From Ischnura elegans (lineage: Eukaryota > Arthropoda > Insecta > Odonata > Coenagrionidae): a DNA stretch of 64,000 bases. Where the stretch lies: positions 54,348,968 to 54,412,967 of the forward strand of contig NC_060257.1 of the NCBI RefSeq assembly GCF_921293095.1, read 5' to 3'. Numbering within the stretch: the stretch's first letter is position 1; each line of letters begins with the position of its first letter. Below, piece by piece: positions 51,940 through 63,325 of this stretch. A program made the translations under genes and the position numbers. Below the pieces are notes generated by a model. The model saw only the letters and a program-made list of their open reading frames with translations. It searched no databases and was not told where the DNA came from.

Positions 51940-52300
51940 AAGTAATAAATTCCCCGCAATGTCGATTGATAGCTTCACTGGCTGAAACCTTGCTATCCCA
52001 TTAAAAGTCGAGTTATTACAAGGGTACCAATGTTCGTTGAGCGAAGAAGGAATTGTCATCTTTCAAAAAAAATACTATTGCACCCCTCCACAATCATTCC
52101 AATGCGCACGCCGCGTTTCGACTCACAGATCCATCATCTGATTCAATATCTGGAGAAAGACAATCGTCTTGTACCAGCCATTGGATCTAGACCCGTCCAT
52201 TGGATCAAAATCCAACAGCTGGTACAATACGATTGTCATTTTTTCCGGATATTGGTTTAAAACCCGTCGTATGCACTGAAATAATTTCCATGTCCAGGGA
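51940..52300 (+). repeat. Unit B sequence right of the LTR element
   Basis: Continues the alignment with unit A (43480-43870) that is interrupted at 48990, including CCACAATCATTCCAATGCGC at about 52088. This shows that the LTR element entered an existing unit. Confidence 0.6.
52159..52237. repeat. Long hairpin, 20-bp stem with one mismatch
   Basis: GACAATCGTCTTGTACCAGC (52159-52178) pairs with inverted GACAATCGTATTGTACCAGC (52218-52237) across 39 bases; the loop holds TTGGATC...ATCCAA, which can pair further. It is the unit B counterpart of the hairpin at 43826-43855. Confidence 0.75.
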
Positions 52301-52309
52301 TTTCTAGTT

Positions 52310-52460
52310 AAGAGCTAACTGGAGAGCCTCAAGGGATTTTTTAAATCGTAAGCGTATGTACCAGATGCATCAGTTACATTCATCAAAAATTTTCATTTTC
52401 ATCGTGAGAGCAATTGAGAGAAAGTATAATGCCAATGGCATAAACTGAAGCCGTTATTAA
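52310..52460 (+). repeat. Direct repeat with 53385-53535
   Basis: GAGCCTCAAGG, CAGCGTATGxACCAGA and TCAATGGCATAAA-type segments recur about 1.08 kb downstream in the same order. Noncoding; origin unknown. Confidence 0.5.
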
Positions 52461-53983
52461 TACTTATTTACAAGCGGCTTCGCGCGGCAAATCCCATAAC
52501 CCAGAGTCAGACATACCCGTGTCCACTGTAGGTGCCAACCTGCGCGGAGCTTCAGGCAGACTCACGCTCGCACTACACATCCTTTTTGGGTTGGATCTGA
52601 CGCTCGTAGACGCTTGACTTGAGACCTCCTTTGTCCATAAGTTTCTCTTCACTATTCAAAATATAACGGAAAGTCCCCATTGTCACCCGATAGTTGTCAA
52701 GAAACGTTGACGTTTCATATTCCAAATCCATATGCACATGTAAATGCACCAAAGGATGAAGTTCGCCATGAAAAAATATAGACTTAGCCGGGATTTACAA
52801 AAGGTTGTACTCGCCCATCGTCCTCTGATAAATTCGGTTCACCCAACAAGAGCTTTTTTTTACCAGCTAGCATCTGACGTCTTATAAGGCAAGTACTCTC
52901 AAGCAGGCATAGTTCCTCGAAATCCATATTTACGCTGTTTTTCAAACATGGCTAAACTCACGTATGTCTGTGAAGAATACACAAGTCCACTGGCAGCGCA
53001 AGTTCGCTTGCAATGGACGAGCCCTACGCCTGTAGCTACTCAGCTTGTTGCCAGTTCTTGCCTCTCGAGTACGTGTGAGACCGAAGCCGCCTGAATACGC
53101 TTCCAGTGCACGACCAGCCTTAAGTTCGTCTACATTGTAATGAGGAAAATTAATGATTTTGGAAATGCACAATTGTTTTGAAAAAAGAACAGTTCTAAAA
53201 AAAGGGTAGAATATCACCACAAACAAAGTTAATATAAAACCACAGCTTTCGCGCAAGTAGGACCTCGAAGTGACTTACGATCCCCGAAATCCATCGAGTA
53301 CATCTGGAAAGGTAAATTTACATGTTTCTAGTATGAGAAAAAATTCATGCCAGCAGAATATTGTTCGTAAGTTAAGGCCGCGCGACAGAGCCTCAAGGCC
53401 TTTTCATATCGTCAGCGTATGAACCAGACACATAAGTTATATTCATGAAAAATTATGTTTTCATCGTAGAGTCTGAGCAAATGAAACATGTCAATGGCAT
53501 AAATCGAAGCCAAATCTGCTAAATAGAAAACACTACCCATGGCAACCATGTAAATAATAACAGCGAAATTAGAATTTTACACATTAAAATAGCCTAAAAG
53601 CAATCAATATGAGAGTAAGTGGCATAGTAAGTTGCGTAATATATTTTAGAAAGAGATTCATAAAATATAGTATGCTAGATCTGGTGAAAAGTGCATCGGC
53701 CGATGTCTGTGGAAAATACTCATTCATTATATCGTGATGGGCTTAATGAGGAAGATACTGAATAGTTATGCTTAAATGTGAGGACGCATCAAAGAAAATT
53801 ATTGATGTACATCTTCCCGTCCACAATGAATGCATATTCTGCATATGCGGTAAGATTCAGTTACTTTACAGTATTTATTTATTTAATTGTATAGTCAATA
53901 CGTCTCTTCTTCTTATTGAATAAATATATAATATTCTATATAATTCTAATCTAATAATTCTTGTCCCCCAACGGACCTTATAA
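52461..53983. other. Unit B middle, no gene seen
   Basis: Contains the second half of the direct repeat (53385-53535) and otherwise no recognised exon or element. Confidence 0.35.
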
Positions 53984-54092
53984 CAGACACAGAAATGAAG
54001 GCAAAGATGCATAATCATCTTCTGCAAATACCGGAAGATAACCACGACAAAAACGAGCATGCTCCATTAAAAGACATTGACAGCTTTTTCAG
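53984..54092 (+). CDS. Candidate exon of unknown gene (unit B)
   Basis: Between an acceptor-like TTATAACAG and a strong donor AG|GTGAGT is an open frame with ATG at 53995 reading MKAKMHNHLLQIPEDNHDKN, then HAPLKDIDSFF. Unit A holds a decayed version at about 43895-43972. If spliced to the acceptor at 54826 the frame continues into a Cys-rich stretch (CCWSCHQQKDSC). No known domain, no signal peptide; prediction only. Confidence 0.3.
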
Positions 54093-54826
54093 GTGAGTAT
54101 AAGAATTACAGTTTAAAAAGCAGAGAATTTATTTCTTTTTATGCAATGACTTCGTTGAGGAGCCATTCCTTTCACAAGGGACCTAAAACTTATATAACTG
54201 CAGTCTATTATAAACACTGACCATATTCGTAATAAAACTTAACTACCGTTCGTAATATAACCGCCTCTTTAAAAATGCTAATATAACCGACCCGTGTATG
54301 GATCATATAAGACACCGTGCATGGCGCTCATATTATGGGATTATGCCCATTCTTGAGAATTCCATATATTTTTCCGAGTGAGTAAGAAGTTATCATGACG
54401 TAAAATCTTTTGTATACCCAAAACATGGGGCTGCAACGTGGGAATGGAATTTGAAAAGCAGAACTTCAAATAATACCGTCTTCATATCAAAGTTTCCATG
54501 TGGCTCCTCTTCTTAGGACTTACTCATTACTTATTGTTAGTAGGTCGGTCCATTTGATCCTTATCATTCTTCTCTAGCACCATTAATTCAAAGATCACCA
54601 ACATAGATTTCCTCTAGTTTTTCAACACCCATACCTCAATTCCGTAGAGAAGCTTACTCCAAATATAAGTTCGGATAAATTAAATTGAAACTTGACGCTT
54701 GAACGTGGTGGAAGTGCTATAAAGTACTTTCATTGCTAATCTAATAAATTGATTCCTTCCTTCTGTTTCAATTGACAAATTTACCATTCAATTTATAACT
54801 TTCTACAATTCGATATTTCAATCAGG

Positions 54827-55008
54827 TGCATCCAAAGCAAGCTTCCCTGGAATCACTACAGCTGCTGTTGGAGCTGTCATCAGCAAAAGGACTCGTGCAA
54901 CCCACAACCACGGGAAGCAAAGAAAAGAAACATGAAAATAAATATTTACCTATGCCTTGTGTTTTGTACATGCATTTGTGTTTTTACTTGTTCATACTAG
55001 AATAAAGA
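54827..55008 (+). CDS. Candidate terminal exon, Cys-rich
   Basis: Follows TTTCAATCAG. In phase with the exon ending 54092 it reads CIQSKLPWNHYSCCWSC and further to a TAG at 55000, beside AATAAAG. Another frame reads a basic tail (ISKRTRATHNHGKQRK) to a TGA at 54933. Which, if either, is used cannot be told. Confidence 0.22.
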
Positions 55009-55129
55009 ATCATTATCATGATTATTTCTTTCACTTCATATGATTCCCCATGTATGGGTATCATTCAGTGATTCAACCCTAAGGTTAGTTTGCATAGGTG
55101 AGGATGGCGCTAACTCCGAGCTAAGTTAT

Positions 55130-55305
55130 TAGCGTGTGATTTGCACAAATTCAGGCGAGGAAGACCAGTTCCTTTCTCTGAGCCTCCTCACACTTAGAGA
55201 ATTTTATTTTCAGGGGTCTCCGAATGTTTCATCCGAGATTCGAACCCGTGACCCCTCGATTATCGGCAAAGCCACGTACCCAATAACCACCATGCTCCGT
55301 TAAAT
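55130..55305 (-). mobile_element. tRNA-derived SINE, different family
   Basis: The minus strand carries GTGGCTTTGCCGATAATCGA (A-box-like) and GGGTTCGAATCTC (a good B box), then a body rich in GAGGAGGCTCAGAG. The head is tRNA-like but is not a foldable tRNA. Borders approximate. Confidence 0.6.
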
Positions 55306-55539
55306 AAGTGACTAAATTAAATTTTTATTAAATATTAAAAGTATTTCAATAGTAATATCTTTTTAAAAATTCTTGATATGCGTGTGATGAAAATATTTCC
55401 AATGTATGGTCCGTAAATATTCCATACAGCACTGGTATATTTCCGGGTTACGGGATATATATATTCTATGAATTAATAATATAGTCCTCGTGTATCAGAG
55501 TACCGTAGAAAAGCAAGTGCGGTACGCATAGAATTACCT

Positions 55540-56450
55540 GACTTCCTATACGAGACGAAATATCCACGTCGCGATAAGACAGCAATGTCTCAGCATTTAA
55601 CTAAAAAATGCATTTAATTAAATAAATAAAAAGACAAGCCTGAAGAGAAATACTACGAAGAGATAATCACTCCATTACGTTTTGAGCACATTCTATGAAA
55701 AAATAAGTGTGGTCCAAGGAGTAAATTCATAAAATACTCAAATGTTAGTTCATAAATATTGACTTAAAATTACCAAACTTTAACGCCAGTATTATGAAGT
55801 AAATTTAAAAAGGATTATAGAAGGTAGAGAACGTTTTGAAGTACGTGGTTTTCCATTCGAGTTTGAATATCCACTTTGCCTAAAGCTGGAAGGAATCAAA
55901 CTTTTTCTGAAGAAAGGATACATACACATACATATGATATCATTCAAGATAAAAAGACAAGCCTTAAGAGGATAAACCAAGCGGATATAAATGCTCCATT
56001 AGGTTTAAAGCATATGATTCATATTTATATAATTATAATGTATTTTAAGAAAAAAAGTCAATCCAAAGCATAATTGCACGTGGAAATTAGAACAGAACGC
56101 TCAAGATGGTGAAGGTATATTTACATTAACAATTTTTTAACGCCAATTTAGAAACAAAATTTACATTTCATAATAAACAGAGAGCAAATCTACTTTGATA
56201 CACATACAATTTACCATATGTGTCAGAATATCCACGTAGCGTAAAGCCGGAAGGCATCATAATTATTCTGAAAAACGGATTACATTCGAGATTAAATAAA
56301 AGCACGAAGAGTAATACCACTCACAGATAAACGCTACATTAGGTTTATAGCACATTATTCGTTTATATATTATAAAAATATTATTTTCTTCTAAGAAAAA
56401 AATCTGTTAGGTAATTTCACATGGAAATTATAACACGATACTCCATAAGG
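55540..56450 (+). repeat. Tandem 5' blocks of unit C
   Basis: Three diverged copies of a block of about 330 bases, with landmarks TATCCACGT(C/A)GC, AAGACAAGCCT(G/T)AAGAG and GCTCCATTAGGTTTAAAGCA at about 55672, 55990 and 56331. Related blocks precede unit A at 41880-42000. Noncoding. Confidence 0.5.
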
Positions 56451-56883
56451 CTAAAATCCCATACTAATCCCGCAACAATGAACCGAGCCCGTTACCAAGA
56501 TACATTCTTGGAATCATCACTTGATTCACTTGAATGCGAATTGGCGAGGAAGAGTCAATAGCGATTACAAGCGAATTACAAAGCAATCCAGCACTTACAA
56601 AAAGCTTGTAAGAAATATTGCATAATCGTGCGAGAAGTATTACAACGACCACATTGAACGGAAAGAATTCCAATTACCTCCCAGCGCGAAACGTTTTGCT
56701 CCGTTACCAACCAAGAAAGTAAGTTGGAACCCAATTATAATTCCACACGGAAAATTTTCCTCGGTCAGCAAATTTACAAAATACCATTAAATATTAAATG
56801 ATTCAGCGCGTAATCCCTTAACTAGTGGCTTATCTTTCTATTCCATTTTATTTGCGTCCAGGGAATAAGCCAGAAGATCCATC

Positions 56884-57291
56884 ATGGGAATTCGGAAGGC
56901 GATGAAGTGGTTGCAGCCATCTAATGCTGTTGCATTGGCATCCAGTGCCCTCATGATGGTCCTGACGACGTTGATCAGCGACCGGAGGAGAGGGGACACC
57001 AGCGTGCATGCAGAGAAGGTGCAGCACTTCACCATTAAGAAGCAGGGAGGATATAACCTGGACGACGCGATGTACAACGTCAGACCAGCTGAAAAGTCAG
57101 CGAGACAGAAGACCTCCAAGATGGAAGAGCTCTATGTACTCATCCAAAATTGGAAGAATTTGGGGAAACCCGTGATATTACAGGAAGAACAAAATTTAAT
57201 ACTGAAAAATTATGTGCTAATATCCACCAAAAGCATTGTAAATGGTGGATTATTTAAGTCTGAAAGTTTGGAATATGTATCCTCCAAGTAA
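56884..57291 (+). CDS. Unrecognised duplicated protein, copy C (135 aa)
   Basis: Homologue of 42481-42885, full-length with no internal stop: MGIRKAMKWLQPSNAVAL, hydrophobic run ALASSALMMVLTTLIS, RRGDTSVHAEKVQHF, and a C-terminal half containing MEELYVLIQNWKNLGKPVIL, ending SSK. Differences from copy A include many amino-acid replacements but only one in-frame codon indel. The ATG directly follows an acceptor-like TGCGTCCAG at 56861 and an in-frame TAA, so here the ATG is the likely start, or the exon is entered in another phase. The region around it repeats unit A. No known domain. Confidence 0.5.
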   Translation: MGIRKAMKWLQPSNAVALASSALMMVLTTLISDRRRGDTSVHAEKVQHFTIKKQGGYNLDDAMYNVRPAEKSARQKTSKMEELYVLIQNWKNLGKPVILQEEQNLILKNYVLISTKSIVNGGLFKSESLEYVSSK

Positions 57292-57700
57292 ATGATCCCA
57301 CTGATGTCTAAATTCTAATCTCAACAACTCTATAATGTCTTTTTCTTTTGAATTGTGTAAATTCAAATTTAAATATTTCTCAAATTTCGTTTTCTTTTGT
57401 GATGTGCCAATATCCACCAAACATTATGAAATGGTGGATTATTTTCATCTGAAAGTTTGGAAAATGTATCCACCAAGTAAATGAAACCACTTATGTCTAC
57501 ATTATAATTTATACAATTCTATTATGTCTTTCTCTTTTGGAATGCTTAAATTCAAATTGAATACTTCTTAAATTGTGTTATGTCCTAATTCTGCAATTCC
57601 ATTTTCTTTTGAAATGTGTAAATTCAAATTTAAATGTTTCTAAAATTCCCTTTTGATTTGAAATTTAATAAATTTCTAATTGAAAGCATGCAAATCAGCA
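57211..57700 (+). repeat. Internal tandem duplication of the ORF 3' end
   Basis: 57211-57403 (last codons plus 3' flank, GTGCTAATATCCACCAAAAG to TTTTCTTTTGTGAT) is repeated at 57404-57600 (GTGCCAATATCCACCAAACA), and a third partial copy of the flank runs to 57700. The duplicated ORF end keeps the stop codon context GTATCCACCAAGTAAATGA. Confidence 0.7.
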
Positions 57701-57823
57701 TGCATTCATAATTTTTTCTGCCATAATTCGCGTCTAAGTCATTTTATTTACGAATCCCATACCTATAGCTGACACCCAAGAGACTGCATTGACCTCATAA
57801 CACGCATAACGAGTGGTAATGTA

Positions 57824-58054
57824 GTGAGAGTAACTTTTGGAACCTTAACTAAAGGTGCCTCTTTAAATCCCGGCTTGATTTTTCTTCAAACTACATTAAA
57901 AATCCTCTCAGAGAGAAACTGTTCTGGGAAAGGAACTTGCCCGGAGAATGTGGTATATAGGCGTCCTTCAAAACAGCGGACAGATGATACAACCACCTAC
58001 GCAAGTTTGAGAAATTGCTTCATGCTTTATTGGTGGAAATGCAATAGAATTTAA
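57824..58054 (+). CDS. Short ORF homologous to 43138-43305
   Basis: 76 codons beginning MRVTFGTLTKGASLNPGLIF and continuing past the end of similarity to unit A. No domain. Possibly a later exon of the unit C gene. Confidence 0.3.
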   Translation: MRVTFGTLTKGASLNPGLIFLQTTLKILSERNCSGKGTCPENVVYRRPSKQRTDDTTTYASLRNCFMLYWWKCNRI

Positions 58055-60967
58055 GTATGAACTATGAATGGTAATTGAATATAAGGAATAGAGGCCTTGA
58101 ATAGAAATTGTAAGATGAAGTGCTCCAACTACCGGCAATCAATCGTCTATGTTCGATAAGCACCTTCGTGAGAGCAAAAATACCTGTAACTCAGACCTGG
58201 AAAATAAAAATAGAAAAGAGAGGTGAAAAAAATTGATTTTCTGTAACAATACGAAATAACTAAATTATAGTTTCGGATTTAATAAGATCAGAGTCAAATT
58301 AGTTTCATAAATCTTCAGCTTAGTTTAGTGACATAATATTTTTACTTAAATCGCTGCTAATTATACTCATTCCTTACGAGCAAACTAAGGTAAGAACACA
58401 AATTATTTACCAAATCCGCTGGTACAAAATCTAGCGTTGTAACACGGCTTTCTAAAGCTTTCCAAATTCAGTAATGTCCTTGAAAGAAACTCATTCATTC
58501 ACGACTTTATAAGGAAAATATTCAAACATCAACAGGCACCGTCATATCACGATATGAGGCTATCTCTATTCGCTTAAGATTGCCCAGATATTTCGCTTAA
58601 CATCTGGAATGCTGTGACGCATGGATTCCATAATAAAGTGTCTACTATCTCGACCTATTTACGGTAAACTTGACCCAATTCCCTCACATATAAACGTATT
58701 ACTAGCAAATATGCGCCTTGTATTGCAAGGATAAATACAGATGTATGACGAAATTTCTAGAGCAGGCTTTTTGATAAGACCACTATTTCTAGGTTATTGG
58801 ATTAATTAAAACAAGCTTGGTCCCATTTGGTTTTGATTTATATCAATATAATTAGATCCATTGAAAGAAATAGTAGTTTCAAACAAGAAATAAAATCAAG
58901 TTCACCCAAGTAGGTAACCGTAACTAATAAAGCATAAGCAGAATTTTCTATAATTTAGCCTTGAACGGCTTTGCACAATGGTGGAAACCACAAAGTTAAA
59001 ATAAGATGTGACTTCACACCTTCCTTCCACTAAAAGTACACAAAAAACGCAATAAATACGATTTATAATCGGTTCAATAGCATAGAATTTTAATTTAATT
59101 TAAAACTTGATGCATAGCATATCATAAAACTAAATCTCACTTCTTACCAAACTTCACCTACATACTTAAGCACTATAAGAATTTTTTAAAGGCATTTGAC
59201 TCAGTAAATTTTCAAAGATGACTAGATATATTTACTAAATGACGATAAAGATTTCTCCCAAATTTAATGAATCCTAACCGCAGTGAATATTTGGTCACTT
59301 TTTCTTATCAAACTGCACGAGGGAATTAAAATAAAATCACGCTCAAGAAAAAGTTACGGGTCCAACGACCAATTTAACTTGGGTGTGAAAACTTTGGATG
59401 GAAAATCTACGGTTACACACACCGCAGCGGAGACTACTGAATTTATGATTCAATTAAATTTGTACTATTAAAGTTAATTTCATTGTCGATATAGGTTCGC
59501 AGTGCCACTGATGTGGTCTAATACCGAATTAAAAGATTCTGTCAGCCATTCGGTTGGATTTAGCACCTGATTTTACCCAACATTCTTTCCATTGAACGAC
59601 TCACAATTTACTGTACATTCAACTATAATACTCCGCCAAAAGAAAAATTTTATGCGCTTAAAAATACAAGAAACGAATTCAATAACATTTTAAAATGTAC
59701 ATCTACCCTTTATTAAAAGTATTGCAATAATTGTAATTTCAACGAGTTTAAGTAAAGGAATGAGAAAATAGTTTTTTTGCGTGATATAAATTTCTTGGGC
59801 AACCACTCAGATGGAATAACGAAATTTATAGCTAGCTTATATAACAAAATTATGATTTTTTGGCCCAAACATATAAGAATAATAGGCAACCCTCATACCG
59901 CCCAAGCAGGCCCTCCCAAACAAATTTCTAGCTACGAGCCTAATTCGTGTGGCATTACTTGTCCAAGCAAACGAATTTTTTTTTTATTACTACTATAGAA
60001 TCACTGGTTATGTTATTGTTACAAAAATTTGTGTAATATTCGTTAAGCCATACGAATTACGATCAAAAATAACCATGGGCAAGTCACCATAATTTATTGA
60101 AGAATTATGGAGGGCATTCAGTAATTAAGTCAAATCAAGTACGTCTTATGAGAAGGGTGTTACGATAGGCTAAAATATCTTTAAAAACTTATAAGCAGAT
60201 AATTAAGGGAGAAACCATTCGACGTGAGGTGTTACAGAAGAATAATGAAGATCAAATGAGTAATTTGTGTGAGCAATGTTGACCTCCTTAGAAGAGTGGG
60301 ATAAAAGAGAATTTTTCGAGAAAACATATGAAGAAGATGGTAAACCTTAATCGTCAAAACATGACAACGATGGCCCGATGAGGGCAGCCACTGAATGAAA
60401 AGTGATAAGGAATAACGTCAAAGAAAGGTTATGGATTCTGTTAATAATAATTATTATTAATTTTTACTAAATCAAAACACTACTAATTATTTTTAATAAT
60501 TATTACTAATTAGTAGTATTTTAGTAATGGATGAAGGAATTCAAGCAAAATAATCGAGAGATAAAAAATTAGCTTATCGGAAAATTCAGTGGAGAGCTAT
60601 TAACCAGAGAGGAAAAACCTATCTAATGTTTATTGACGTGATGATGAATTTTTAATATAACTACCTGCCATTTATTAAATATTGTGTTTCAATACTCTTT
60701 TCGGATGCTTGAGCGAGAATTGAATAAATTTATTCAAGCGTAGCGATCAAACATCAACAAAGATTGCGGTATTTCTCGTTTGAATCATGAGTGTCACGGC
60801 CATTTTTTTAACAGAATTCTCACCCAACGCTGATAAGGTAGGTAGAAGATATTATGATTACAAGGCTATGAGAGGCGGCCTTAAAATAATATCACTGAAG
60901 GATTTACCATGAAAATTCAATATCAGCGATCCTAGAAAAAAATGCAGAGCAAAAGTAGGAGAACCCC
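58055..60967. other. Intergenic, no gene seen
   Basis: AT-rich 2.9 kb without recognised exons. A near-palindromic AT tract (TTAATAATAATTATTATTAA and ATTACTAATTAGTAGT) lies at 60438-60530. Confidence 0.45.
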
Positions 60968-61006
60968 TATAAAATCCCAACACATTTGATGATTCTCATC
61001 ACAGCC
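60968..61006 (+). promoter_or_regulatory. Core promoter of trypsin D
   Basis: TATAAAA at 60968-60974 and initiator TCACAG at 60999-61004, with ATG at 61026, matching trypsins B and C. Confidence 0.65.
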
Positions 61007-61025
61007 ATTCGTGGAGTAATATACC

Positions 61026-63325
61026 ATGTATCGACTGACGATCCTATCCTGCTTGGTGGCATGCACTATTGGTGAGTATTTTGCTACCCTTTCCATCTCG
61101 TCAACGAAATTTGGACGGTCGAAACCCCATTCTTGGAAACATTCGGTCGTTACCGTGAAATTTGTGGCATCGTCTGCACACACAATTTTTATTGGTACAA
61201 TATTATTTATTCATCAAAATAGCGTACAACTTGTGTTAGGTTTCCATGAAGCGCTTTCTCTTCCACCATCTGAGAATTTCCTATTCATATCACACAACGG
61301 CCAACTACCTTCCATTCCATTTAAAAATCCTATTCTCTTCCTTCCTCTTTCTTGTATACCTGGCATCCTACCCTCTGTAACCTGTAGTAGTGTTTTCAAA
61401 ATTCCCTCGCGTTAAGTACTCGCTCAATCCATACCTTGTCTCCTCCGTATTTCATCTAAAATCTGCCTCTTCACCCACCATGTCCAGCACTTCGTCGTTC
61501 CTCCTCCTTTCCGTCCACTTCACCTTCTCAATTCTTCTCCAGACGCACATCTCAAACGCCTCCAGTCTTCTCTCGTCATCCCTCCTAAGCGTCCATGTTT
61601 CCGCACCGTAAAGCGCTACACTACAATCAAGCTCTTCACTAGTCTTTAATTTTTTACATAACGTTAGGACTAAGAAGTTCATTTGTAAAGGTTAAGAGTT
61701 GTCGTGAGTTAATTTTTACCGTTGACGCAGTTTAAGATACTGTTTTGTGAATTGTTAGGACATAGATTGATTTTTCACAGATTATGGAAAAAGTCCTGAT
61801 CGCATTAAGCCCTTCTGAACCATGAATGATGATGAGTCTTAAAGAAATAAGTTCGGTTACCGATGTTTTAAGCTCTCGTGGGTTAATTTTTTTCACGTGG
61901 ATGCATTTAACGCAAGCATTTTGGCCAATAAATCGATTAAAGTACAGCACATTTATTATATATACAAATATTTTTCACTGATTATAAAAAAATTCCTGTT
62001 CATATTTCCACCTTTTGCAGAAAATGTGTTGACTTTCTTAGAGTAAATATTTCCCATTTTTCGCTTAAACTGACATGGTCCATACTATACTTAACACCTA
62101 CTATTCCCAGACACTGACTTACTATTAAAGTTTCTTAATCGAGGAAATATTCCAACTACAGAGGGCATAAAGTCAATGACGTCATGGCAAAATTAGCAGT
62201 GCCGGAACGCACTTTCTTTCACGGTCTTTAGAAGTGAAATATTACTCTGTGCGTGCTTTTTTATATCAAGTCATTATTTAAATTATATTACTATTTTTTG
62301 TTTTGGTTACAAATGTATCAATTAGTAATTTTGAGGCTATTTTGACTTTTGTGTCTTTTGTTAACCAGAGCCGGATCGCCGTTACGGCACTATGACTCCA
62401 CTGCATAAATCTTAATATGAGAAAAGCATAAGTACATTTTTTTCGAAAATGGGCACACATTCGAACGAGGGAGTTTATAAACAAACTCACTGTTATGGGG
62501 AAACAATTCCTGAAAATAGTACCAATCATGTTAACGTGATTGAAAAATTATATAAATAAATTTTGTTATAAAAGTCAGGGATGCAGGTAATAGGTGATTC
62601 CTTCCAGAATGTCGTTATCACATTTTTAGTCCTCCTGCTAGTTCTAGTTACGAGCCTTTCCCGATAGTTTTTTTTACCTCATTGAGAGGGTAAAGAAAAT
62701 TAATTGTTTTAGCCACATTTTTAAAAATTTCTCATAATTATTGATCAATCTTTTAACTACGAAAAAAAGGCTCACTATGAAGAGATTTATTACCTCACAC
62801 ATTGATGACTCCACTTCCACATATTAATGTAAATAATAATATAAAATTATCTAATGAAAAATAAACGGAAATGAAACGCTAATAAAATTCATCCTATCAT
62901 GGGCTACCCAGCGGGAGGCAACAGGGGGCAGCACCCCTCCCCCCCCAGAAGCACAAGTAAATTTAGTTTAAAACGAAAGTTTTGAACAAATTTTTTTTAC
63001 ATCCTAAAAAAAGTGATATTATTATAAAACAGTGATTAAAATTATATTTTTTCGAGCAATTAATATTAAGAAATAATAAAGAGTTGTCATGATTTTCTTG
63101 AACTTTTGGTTTCCTTAGCCTTTTCTGTGTTACAACTTGAACGACCACGGCTTGCACCCCTCTAGTTTTGATCCTGGGTACGCCCTTGATCCGTACGATT
63201 TAATACAAAAGTTTGATCCTCCTCAATCATTTGTTCAAACAGGGGGGCCAACATTGCGGCGTCCACTGCCGGATGGAAAGATAATTGGAGGTTCTCATGC
63301 TCCGATTGAGTCCTACCCGTATCAG
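61026..63325 (+). CDS. Trypsin-like serine protease D, 5' part (two exons)
   Basis: Exon 1, 61026-61071, encodes the signal peptide MYRLTILSCLVACTI, with the same 46-base length and phase-1 donor as trypsins B and C. Exon 2, 63243-63325, begins within a G run, codes a propeptide rich in Arg/Pro ending DGK, then the mature start IIGGSHAPIESYPYQ, and stops at the same codon (YPYQ) with a phase-0 donor. Exon 2 is one codon shorter than in B and C. Activation after Lys28 is expected. Catalytic exons lie beyond the right edge, so protease function is inferred from the family. More diverged than C (Ile-Ile-Gly-Gly instead of Ile-Val-Gly-Gly). Confidence 0.85.
61212..61690 (-). mobile_element. LINE C-terminal fragment in trypsin D intron 1
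   Basis: The minus strand reads SVALYGAETWTLRRDDERRL and EAFEMCVWRRIEKVKWTERR, then (shifted) LLQVTEGRMPGIQERGRKRI: the post-polymerase block of L1/RTE-type LINEs. At least one frame change separates the two parts. Confidence 0.8.
62885..63190. repeat. Transposon remnant just upstream of trypsin D exon 2
   Basis: Begins GGGCTACCCAGCGGGAGGCA with a C/G-rich stretch and ends near GATCCTGGGTACGCCCTTGA, an inverted version of the GGGCGTACCCAG ends seen in trypsin C intron 5. The end lies only about 52 bases before the exon 2 splice acceptor. Confidence 0.55.
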
